From an uncultured bacterium (GTDB lineage: Bacteria > Bacteroidota > Ignavibacteria > Ignavibacteriales > Melioribacteraceae): a DNA stretch of 17,169 nucleotides. The position numbers and the translations under genes are program-made. Below, piece by piece: positions 1-5,274 of the stretch; positions within the stretch are counted from its first letter, which is position 1; each line of letters begins with the position of its first letter. A model generated the notes under the pieces. That model did not search any database. It saw only the letters and a list, made by a program, of their open reading frames with translations, and was not told the origin of the DNA. The stretch is taken from positions 1 to 17,169 of the forward strand of contig CALDDL010000333.1 of NCBI GenBank assembly GCA_937936675.1, read 5' to 3'.

Positions 1-1355
1 GGGATACTCTCTTCGACTGCATTAAAAATAATACCAATTTTGCTATCTAAGAAATGAATCCCGCCGGAGAAAAAAGAACTCGGCTTAAAACTGACTTCTT
101 TCCAATCAGACCATCCATTATTTGTTTCATAAATTTCTCCGCCGGAAATTACAAAACCATTTAAAGAATCAACCATTTCAAAATCGCTTATCATCGAATT
201 AGAACTACTCGTAAAAAGTGTATCCCAACTATATCCACCATCGATTGTACGATAAATATTTCCAAACCCTGCAGCAAAACCTTTTTTTGGAGAAACAAAA
301 TCAATCTTCATTATATTGTCGCTTATCGATTTTCTTACATCCTTCCAATTCTCACCGCCATCTTCTGTGGAATATAATTCCGAACCAAAAACAAAAGCTT
401 TCTTTCGATCGATAAAATAAAATTCGTTATCATAGTTCGTTTCAATATTTTTAAGAACCCAATTCTTACCCCCATTTACGGTATAAAAATAGATATTACT
501 CGCATTGGGCAACATATAAGCAGTAAGTGAATCAATTGCATATAATTTTCTACCCACATAATAGATTTTAGCATCGGGAGATTGTGGCTTCCAATCTTTC
601 CCCCCATTAGTTGTTTTATAAATTATATTATCCCCTGCTATCCAACCAGTATTGGAATCGGCAAATGCAATACAATTAATTAATTTATTTAATCCCTGCC
701 ATAAGGTATCCCATTTTTCTCCCTCGTTTTTTGATTGCAAAATAAACGAAAGAGAATCCGTAATCTTACCTGCATCAAAATAATCCAAATAGTTTCCTGC
801 AGCGAGAATTCTTTTATCTTCAAGTGTAATTAGTTGTTTAATATTTCCTCTCGATCTTTCATAAATATATTCATCTGAAGAATCGATGAAAGTGGGCATG
901 CAGTAAACCGTTTTCCAATTGCCATAAAAATTATCGATCATTGCAATATTTCCATCACGATCCGCTTTCAATATTTTCTGCTGCGATACAGGAAGGAAAT
1001 CAACGGCATCACCAAAGAAAAGTTCATTACTGCTCCAATTTAGTCCCGCATCTGTCGAATAATAAAACCTTCTTGGAATGGTGTAATTATAATTTTCAGA
1101 CGCTATAAATCCGGTTTTCTCATCGAGAAATCTCATCATAGTTAAATAATAATTTTGAAAATGTTTCTGAAGTTTCCACGAAGTGCCGCCGTCATTAGTG
1201 CGGTATATACTTCCGCCATAATTAATTAAATAACCTACCGAATCGCTTAGGAATGTTAAATCACTTATACGATCTCGCGGGATATCGGGATAGATTAATT
1301 TTTGTGCGCTTACTGGCACCGATAGAAGCATTAAAACTAAAATGATCTTTTTCAT
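1..1355 (-). CDS. YCF48/BNR-repeat secreted beta-propeller protein (3' end outside window)
   Basis: Reading the minus strand from the ATG at 1355 gives 451 codons with no stop before the left edge, so the gene is partial at its C-terminus. It starts with a Sec signal peptide (MKKIILVLMLLSVPVSAQ) and then repeats a short pattern about every 45-50 residues: a 'DS..G' or 'D..TGF' stretch, a 'YRTNDGG.SW' or 'YKTTNGGKDW' stretch, and a Trp. Examples read YRTNDGGTSWK, YKTTNGGKDWK, YSTEDGGENWK and YRTIDGGYSWD. This is the signature of the YCF48 (photosystem II assembly factor-like) and BNR/sialidase-type beta-propellers, which are common in secreted Bacteroidota proteins. No catalytic function can be assigned; such proteins are usually surface or periplasmic, and often end in a type IX secretion tail that would lie outside the window. 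It is transcribed divergently from the hydrolase at 1456. Confidence 0.85.
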   Translation of the reverse strand, partial: MKKIILVLMLLSVPVSAQKLIYPDIPRDRISDLTFLSDSVGYLINYGGSIYRTNDGGTSWKLQKHFQNYYLTMMRFLDEKTGFIASENYNYTIPRRFYYSTDAGLNWSSNELFFGDAVDFLPVSQQKILKADRDGNIAMIDNFYGNWKTVYCMPTFIDSSDEYIYERSRGNIKQLITLEDKRILAAGNYLDYFDAGKITDSLSFILQSKNEGEKWDTLWQGLNKLINCIAFADSNTGWIAGDNIIYKTTNGGKDWKPQSPDAKIYYVGRKLYAIDSLTAYMLPNASNIYFYTVNGGKNWVLKNIETNYDNEFYFIDRKKAFVFGSELYSTEDGGENWKDVRKSISDNIMKIDFVSPKKGFAAGFGNIYRTIDGGYSWDTLFTSSSNSMISDFEMVDSLNGFVISGGEIYETNNGWSDWKEVSFKPSSFFSGGIHFLDSKIGIIFNAVEESI

Positions 1356-1455
1356 GAAAATAGAGTAGTGATTTAATAGATATTTATCAAGTGTATTTTT
1401 TATATTTATAAATGGAGTTCGTATATTATTTATCATTATTTAAGGAGATTCTGAT

Positions 1456-2361
1456 ATGGAAATAAATCGTAAGCAATTCATAAAATCGAGCTTCTTATTA
1501 ACTGGCGGCATATTATTACAGGGAAGCAGTTTTTTTAATCTTCTGGACGATCCAAAAAATGGAATCAAAAAACTCCGCAATAATATCGGAATATATATTG
1601 AAAAAGGTGGTACAATCGGCTGGTATGCAGGTAAAGATTATTCGGTTGTAATCGATTCTCAATTCCCCGATTCGGCAAAAAACTTTTTTGATAATTTTAC
1701 TAAGATGAGCGGTGGCAAGATTGATACTCTTTTCAATACTCATCATCATGGCGATCACACTTCGGGAAATGTTTATTTAAGGGACTTTACTAAAACAATT
1801 GTGGCTCACGAAAACTGTAAAATGCTTCAAGAAAAAATGTATGGCGGCAATCCCGATAAACCGCAGAAATATCCCGACATAACTTTTGTTCAAGATTGGG
1901 AATTGGACTTAAAGAAAGAAAAAGTAACGGCTCGTTACTTCGCTCCGGCGCATACAGGCGGCGATTCTGTAATCCATTTCGAGAATGCTAATATTGCTCA
2001 TCTTGGCGATCTAGTTTTTAATAATACCTATCCTTATATAGATAATATGGGAGGCGGCTCAATAAAATATTGGATCGAAACTCTTGATATGGTTTATAAG
2101 CGTTATGACAAAGATACACTTTTCATTTATGGTCATGCAGCTTCAGACGATCAGGTAACGGGTTCGAGAAATGACATAAAAAGAATGAAAAATTATTTTG
2201 AAGCGTTGATTGATACTGTAAATAAAGGGGTCAAAGCGGGTAAATCCAAAGATGATATTGCCTCGGGCGAAATTCCGGGATTTAATAATCTAAAAGAGAG
2301 ATGGGAAGGAGCACGTAAGATGAACCTCGAACGCGCTTATGACGAACTCACAAAGTCTTAA
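1456..2361 (+). CDS. Exported metallo-beta-lactamase-fold hydrolase
   Basis: This 301-residue protein belongs to the MBL-fold metallo-hydrolases, which bind one or two zinc ions and hydrolyse varied substrates. The HxHxDH motif is H96, H98, D100, H101 (in THHHGDHTSGN). The remaining expected ligands are H166 (APAHTGGDS), D185 (HLGDLVF) and H227 (IYGHA), so the complete dinuclear set is present. The N-terminus (NRKQFIKSS followed by a hydrophobic stretch to about residue 30) resembles the Bacteroidota Tat-like leaders NRRxFIK, though it lacks a true twin arginine; export is likely but the route is uncertain. The start is chosen by an AAGGAG at 1442 with good spacing. The substrate is unknown: lactonase, cyclase-like and beta-lactamase relatives share this motif. 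Its stop overlaps the 3' end of the convergent hicA-like gene by 14 bases. Confidence 0.88.
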   Translation: MEINRKQFIKSSFLLTGGILLQGSSFFNLLDDPKNGIKKLRNNIGIYIEKGGTIGWYAGKDYSVVIDSQFPDSAKNFFDNFTKMSGGKIDTLFNTHHHGDHTSGNVYLRDFTKTIVAHENCKMLQEKMYGGNPDKPQKYPDITFVQDWELDLKKEKVTARYFAPAHTGGDSVIHFENANIAHLGDLVFNNTYPYIDNMGGGSIKYWIETLDMVYKRYDKDTLFIYGHAASDDQVTGSRNDIKRMKNYFEALIDTVNKGVKAGKSKDDIASGEIPGFNNLKERWEGARKMNLERAYDELTKS

Positions 2362-2578
2362 TTTTCTCTGCAAATACTTTCTTATCTATTCCTAAAGTTT
2401 TAAGGGATGTATGAATATGAAGCATGGGAACATCAGGATAATTTTTGTCAAGAGTAATGGGTCTTAAAAGTGTTCTATCCGGATAATCATATATTTCGTG
2501 CGAGGATTCTGTTCTTATATGAATTAAACCTATAGACTTCAAAAATTTACGGTATTTTTTTAATGGGACAGATTTCAT
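2348..2578 (-). CDS. hicA: HicA-like toxin (mRNA interferase)
   Basis: This 76-residue protein looks like the YcfA/HicA family of small double-stranded-RNA-binding-fold ribonucleases that cleave mRNA when freed from the antitoxin. The visible match is the core: a 'GLIHIRTESSHEIYDYP' region in which H27 occupies the place of the catalytic histidine of the family's GSHxxY motif (here SSHEIY), then a 'VPMLHIHTSLKTLGID' stretch corresponding to the family's 'vPxHxxxelxxgtLrxIlkqagi' end. The length is typical for HicA. It lies 66 bases downstream of a HicB-like gene on the same strand, giving a hicBA order (antitoxin first), which is a known variant. Its ribosome binding site is weak (AGGA very close to the ATG), which would keep toxin synthesis below that of the antitoxin. 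The first residue of the GSH motif is changed, so toxicity is not certain. Confidence 0.75.
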   Translation of the reverse strand: MKSVPLKKYRKFLKSIGLIHIRTESSHEIYDYPDRTLLRPITLDKNYPDVPMLHIHTSLKTLGIDKKVFAEKIKTL

Positions 2579-2644
2579 TATCCTAACTGATTCATTTACT
2601 CAATTAAAATTTATTCACTCTTTAAGCGAAGCAATACCATTAAT

Positions 2645-2989
2645 TTAATATACGGGAATACTTAACTGTTGATGAAAAACACTTGACTTAATTAACGCAC
2701 TTAGTTTATCCATTTTGGGAATTGGAGGTTCATAATTAACTTTTGGAAGCTGTTGTAACCGCCATCCATTCTTTAATAAATATTTCTCTAAGGTCCCCTT
2801 AGTGTGTGTTTCATTAAGAAAAATTTTTATCTCTTCATCGAAAGAAGTCTTTGCTTTTTCAAGTGTGTCTCCATAGGCGGAAAGTTCAAGAGCAGGGCAA
2901 TAGGCAACAAAATAATTCTCTTCCTTTACAAAAATTATATCTACCGTAAGATTTATTTTTGATTCAGATTCTACTATTTTATTTGTCAT
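2645..2989 (-). CDS. hicB: HicB-like antitoxin
   Basis: This 114-residue protein carries the HicB partial RNase H-like fold. The pattern 'IIFVKEENYFVAYCPALELSAYGDTLEKAKTSFDEEI' (about residues 18-54) matches the family's 'ee.gyvAycPeLpgvsqGdTleEAl.nl.eai'. I start it at the ATG at 2989 because AGGTG lies six bases upstream; a GTG three codons earlier (2998) is also open but would sit on top of that Shine-Dalgarno sequence. The family neutralises HicA by binding it, and often represses its own promoter through a C-terminal helix-turn-helix or ribbon-helix-helix domain. Here the C-terminal part (residues 65-114) shows no clear DNA-binding motif, so autoregulation through the upstream inverted repeat is only a possibility. 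It is paired with the toxin-like gene just downstream. Confidence 0.75.
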   Translation of the reverse strand: MTNKIVESESKINLTVDIIFVKEENYFVAYCPALELSAYGDTLEKAKTSFDEEIKIFLNETHTKGTLEKYLLKNGWRLQQLPKVNYEPPIPKMDKLSALIKSSVFHQQLSIPVY

Positions 2990-3021
2990 ATCAAACACCT
3001 ATTGTTCTTTCTTTTATACAA

Positions 3022-3043
3022 TATCAACTCAAAAAAGTTGATA
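3022..3043. promoter_or_regulatory. Inverted repeat upstream of hicB, candidate operator
   Basis: TATCAACT (3022-3029) and AGTTGATA (3036-3043) form a perfect 8-bp inverted repeat with a 6-base spacer (CAAAAA). It lies 33-54 bases upstream of the hicB ATG, where a toxin-antitoxin autorepressor site would be expected. The role is inferred from position only. Confidence 0.4.
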
Positions 3044-3136
3044 AACTACACATAGTTACAACATAACTTTCATACAGAACTAATATATATATTGCACTGA
3101 ATAGAATCAATGTGATTAATCAGGAAGGATTTCCGA

Positions 3137-3172
3137 ATGAAGAAAAAAACTTCTTGTTTATATTTTTCCTAA
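3137..3172 (+). other. Eleven-codon ORF with a strong ribosome binding site upstream of yebC
   Basis: The ATG at 3137 is preceded by AGGAAGG with eight bases of spacing and opens an 11-codon frame (MKKKTSCLYFS) that stops at 3172, 63 bases before yebC. It could be a leader peptide, the remnant of a signal peptide, or chance. Nothing else supports translation. Confidence 0.2.
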
Positions 3173-3235
3173 CATTTTCTTAAATTGCAGAGTTATATTA
3201 AATCACGAATAATAAAAAATAAGATACCGGTACAA

Positions 3236-3946
3236 ATGGGAAGAATTTTTGAAACAAGAAAACACAAAATGTTTGCACGCTTTGCTAAGATGTCCAAAGC
3301 GTTCAACAGAATAAGAAAAGATATCGAAATAGCCGTAAAATCAGGCGGACCCGATGTTAAATCCAATTCCAAACTCCGCATGGCAGTTCAAAATGCTAAA
3401 TCAGTCAATATGCCTAAAGATAGAGTGGATGCCGCCATCAAACGTGCGGTTTCTAAAGATACATCAGGCTATTCGGAAATTACTTATGAAGGTTACGGAC
3501 CGCATGGAGTAGCGGTAGTTGTCGAATGCGCTACCGATAATACCACTCGTACGGCTGCCAGTATTCGCCATTATTTCCGTAAATATGAAGGTGCTCTCGG
3601 TGCCCCCGGTTCTATCTCTTTTATGTTCGATCATAAAGGTCTAATTAAAATTGATAAATCACTTATCTCCGATGTCGATGAATTTGAGATGGAATTAATC
3701 GATTATGGACTTGATGAACTTCAATATGATGACGAATCAATCTATATATATACAATGTTCCAAGATTTTGGCACGATGCAAAAAGCCTTAGATGAAAAAA
3801 ATATCGAAGTCAGTGCCACTGAATTTCCTTATATCCCTACTAATTTGAAAGAGCTTGATGAAGAGCAGCAGAAAGAAGTAAACGAATTAATCGAAGCTAT
3901 CGAAGAAGATGATGACGTTCAGTCTGTTTATACAAATATGGCTTAA
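3236..3946 (+). CDS. yebC: YebC/PmpR (TACO1) family protein
   Basis: This 236-residue protein is a full-length member of the YebC/TACO1 family. Members were first described as DNA-binding transcriptional regulators (PmpR), while TACO1 and some bacterial YebC proteins act in translation. The N-terminus MGRIFETRKHKMFARFAKMSK is the typical Bacteroidota form of the usual 'MaGHSKWxxIkhrK' start, followed by FNRIRKDIEIAVKSGGPD, the 'NSKLRMAVQNAKSVNMPKD' helix (about residues 44-62), YEGYGPHGVAVVVECATDN (84-102) and GSISFMF (125-131). The start at 3236 is set by homology: the reading frame is open 17 codons further up to a TTG, but that extension has no family counterpart. No clear Shine-Dalgarno is visible. 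It stands alone, followed by a terminator-like hairpin, and is probably a housekeeping gene. Confidence 0.92.
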   Translation: MGRIFETRKHKMFARFAKMSKAFNRIRKDIEIAVKSGGPDVKSNSKLRMAVQNAKSVNMPKDRVDAAIKRAVSKDTSGYSEITYEGYGPHGVAVVVECATDNTTRTAASIRHYFRKYEGALGAPGSISFMFDHKGLIKIDKSLISDVDEFEMELIDYGLDELQYDDESIYIYTMFQDFGTMQKALDEKNIEVSATEFPYIPTNLKELDEEQQKEVNELIEAIEEDDDVQSVYTNMA

Positions 3947-3997
3947 TCAGTAATAGCATACATTAGCAAATGAAGAAAGTTTGACTTACCAAAAATG

Positions 3998-4032
3998 CCG
4001 GTTATCTCCGCAAGGAATGACCGGTTTTTTTT
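3998..4032 (+). terminator. Intrinsic terminator candidate after yebC
   Basis: CCGGT (3998-4002) and ACCGG (4020-4024) can pair around a 17-base loop, and eight T residues follow (4025-4032). The flanking A-run at 3991-3995 can extend pairing with the T-run past a two-base mismatch. The stem is short, but the position 50 bases after the yebC stop fits. Confidence 0.5.
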
Positions 4033-4078
4033 ATCTCTGATTTTTCTATAATTGTAGGTCATTATTGTAGAGTCCATT

Positions 4079-4221
4079 ATGAAAAAGCTACTTTTACTTT
4101 TAATAATTACTTCCATCTCCCTCTCGGCGCAAACGGGAAAAGCATTTGAGATTAATAAGAAACTCGGCAAGGTGTTAATATAATCGGATACGATCCTATA
4201 TGGAAAAATTTTGGTCATTTT
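4079..4221 (+). pseudogene. N-terminal remnant of a GH5-type cellulase, frameshifted and truncated
   Basis: The ATG at 4079 starts a Sec signal peptide (MKKLLLLLIITSISLSAQ) followed by TGKAFEINKKLGK, then stops at 4181. In the next frame from 4171 the reading continues as GVNIIGYDPIWKNF. Joined, KKLGKGVNIIGYDPIW resembles the mature N-terminus of glycoside hydrolase family 5 endoglucanases (LGKGxN followed by a region before the first catalytic-domain helix). One missing G after 4171 would explain the frame change. Homology ends near 4212-4221; the rest of the roughly 300-500-residue enzyme, including both catalytic glutamates, is absent, and the next gene's promoter region follows directly. 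The assignment rests on family recall of this N-terminal motif; the frameshift and loss of the body are seen directly. Confidence 0.6.
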
Positions 4222-4253
4222 AATCAGACTTGTGGATATTATATCTTTTTCGC

Positions 4254-4261
4254 TATATTTG
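4254..4261 (+). promoter_or_regulatory. TAnnTTTG-type -7 promoter element
   Basis: TATATTTG at 4254-4261 is a full match to the Bacteroidota -7 consensus TAnnTTTG. A CTTG lies about 21 bases upstream, near where the -33 TTTG box is expected. Transcription would start within a few bases of the GTG start codon at 4266, so the mRNA could be nearly leaderless. Confidence 0.4.
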
Positions 4262-4265
4262 CATC

Positions 4266-4646
4266 GTGAAGAAGTTATTTACGATATCGTTTATGTTCAT
4301 TTACCTTTTCCTCGTGGTCGGGGTAAATGTAGCTATTCATTTTTGCGGTGATTCAATCGATTCTGTGGAATTAGCATTAACTGAAAGCAAAGGTGAACCC
4401 GATTCATGCTGCGGTATGGAATGCGGAAGCGAATGCTGCAAAACAGAAATTAAAACAACCAAAATTGAAGACCTTCATAAATCAGAAAATGAATTTAGAA
4501 TCAATTCATTCGAGATTACCCTTCCCTTTTATACTAATATTGAAACGGCAGTCGTAGTCTCTCAAACTAATTTTCAACAAAATATTACGGATAACTCGCC
4601 TCCCGGCAAAGATATCCGCATTTCATTAAGCAGTTTCCTTATTTGA
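4266..4646 (+). CDS. HYC_CC_PP family protein, cysteine-rich envelope protein
   Basis: This 126-residue protein matches the small Bacteroidota family named for its HYC, CC and PP motifs: here HFC at 25-27 (Phe for Tyr), CC at 48-49 and 57-58 with further C53 and M51, and SPPG at 111-114. A hydrophobic segment at residues 4-24 is a signal peptide or anchor. The Cys-His-Met content suggests soft-metal binding, but the family has no established biochemical role that I know of. The start is the GTG at 4266 giving (M)KKLFTISFMFIYLF, which fits the family; the frame is open 12 codons further up from a TTG but that part has no match and overlaps the promoter element. No Shine-Dalgarno is visible. 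It precedes an HMA-domain gene and a TonB receptor, a common neighbourhood that suggests a copper or other heavy-metal role. Confidence 0.75.
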   Translation: MKKLFTISFMFIYLFLVVGVNVAIHFCGDSIDSVELALTESKGEPDSCCGMECGSECCKTEIKTTKIEDLHKSENEFRINSFEITLPFYTNIETAVVVSQTNFQQNITDNSPPGKDIRISLSSFLI

Positions 4647-4664
4647 GATTTCCCTCTATTCTAT

Positions 4665-4703
4665 AATTCAATTGAATTAAAGGAATGGGACAAACTATCC
4701 CAT
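4665..4703. repeat. Two small inverted repeats downstream of the HYC_CC_PP gene
   Basis: A perfect 14-bp palindrome AATTCAATTGAATT (4665-4678) is followed by ATGGGA (4685-4690) and TCCCAT (4698-4703), which pair across seven bases. No T-run follows, so neither is a convincing terminator; a regulator site or mRNA 3' structure is possible. Confidence 0.3.
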
Positions 4704-4815
4704 AAGAATTATTTTCAACACTTGGTAACGAACGTTGATGTTAGGAACAATCGGGTTCTTAAGTTTACGTTAAATTTATTTTCACTCCTTTAAGAATTGA
4801 ATTCATAGAAACAAT

Positions 4816-4885
4816 GCACCGCTTCGGCTGTGCTAATAAATATTAATATAAAACCGGTGCAAATTATTTTTGCGCTAATATTTAT
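4816..4885 (+). promoter_or_regulatory. Leader with mutually exclusive hairpins upstream of the HMA/TonB operon
   Basis: Seen directly: (a) 4816-4833 folds as GCAC/GTGC, one C-U mismatch, GC/GC and a C(TTCG)G tetraloop; (b) TGCACCG (4815-4821) pairs perfectly with CGGTGCA (4855-4861), which competes with (a); (c) ATAAATATTA (4836-4845) pairs perfectly over 10 bp with TAATATTTAT (4876-4885). Helices (b) and (c) interlock, as in a pseudoknot. The element ends 16 bases before the AAGGA that serves the HMA gene. It could be a regulatory RNA leader or a DNA operator with repeated half sites (GCTAATA occurs at 4832 and 4874). No known riboswitch class is recognised. Confidence 0.35.
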
Positions 4886-4913
4886 CAAATAAAATTTTAT
4901 AAGGAAACTAAAA

Positions 4914-5258
4914 ATGAAAAATCTATTAAGCATAGCAGTAATGTTTTTATTTTTTACTACTCTTACAATCGCTCAAGATAAAGTTGCCGAAACAGAATTT
5001 AAGGTATTCGGAAACTGTAATATGTGTAAAAACAGAATAGAAAAAACACTTAAGATAAAAGAAGTGAAACTTGCTAAATGGGATAAAAAATCCAAAGTAT
5101 TAAAAGTCGCTTATCTAAAAGATGAGATAACACTCGATTCTCTAAAACATAGATTAGCAGAAGTGGGGCACGATACAGATAAATTCAAAGCTGCCGATTC
5201 TGTTTATTCAAAACTTCCTAATTGCTGTTTTTATAGAGATTCAGAAAATACTCACTAA
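4914..5258 (+). CDS. Periplasmic heavy-metal-associated (HMA) domain protein
   Basis: This 114-residue protein has a Sec signal peptide (residues 1-20, ending TIAQ) and one HMA/copper-chaperone-like domain. The metal-binding CxxC is C35-N-M-C38 within VFGNCNMCKNRIEKTL, followed by the usual beta-alpha-beta-beta-alpha-beta pattern ending at LAEVGHDTDKF. The C-terminus adds KLPNCCFYR with C104-C105, an extension often seen in periplasmic HMA proteins of Bacteroidota. It probably binds Cu(I) or a similar soft metal in the periplasm and passes it on. An AAGGA upstream supports the start. It lies 16 bases before the TonB-dependent receptor and is very likely cotranscribed with it. Confidence 0.85.
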   Translation: MKNLLSIAVMFLFFTTLTIAQDKVAETEFKVFGNCNMCKNRIEKTLKIKEVKLAKWDKKSKVLKVAYLKDEITLDSLKHRLAEVGHDTDKFKAADSVYSKLPNCCFYRDSENTH

Positions 5259-5274
5259 ATCCCGAAAGGCAGAA

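Noticed and set aside
218..415. Plus-strand ORF of 65 codons
   Set aside because: It lies wholly inside the minus-strand YCF48-type gene, whose repeats continue through it without a stop; the plus frame has no recognisable motif.
3185..3235. Upstream TTG extension of yebC
   Set aside because: The family starts at MGRIFE; the extra 17 residues have no counterpart and no ribosome binding site.
3943..4218. Minus-strand ORF of 91 codons after yebC
   Set aside because: It runs antisense across the terminator hairpin and the cellulase remnant, with no family resemblance.
4254..4262. N-terminal extension of the HYC_CC_PP gene from a TTG at 4230
   Set aside because: The extension overlaps the promoter element and does not match the family's start, which fits the GTG at 4266.
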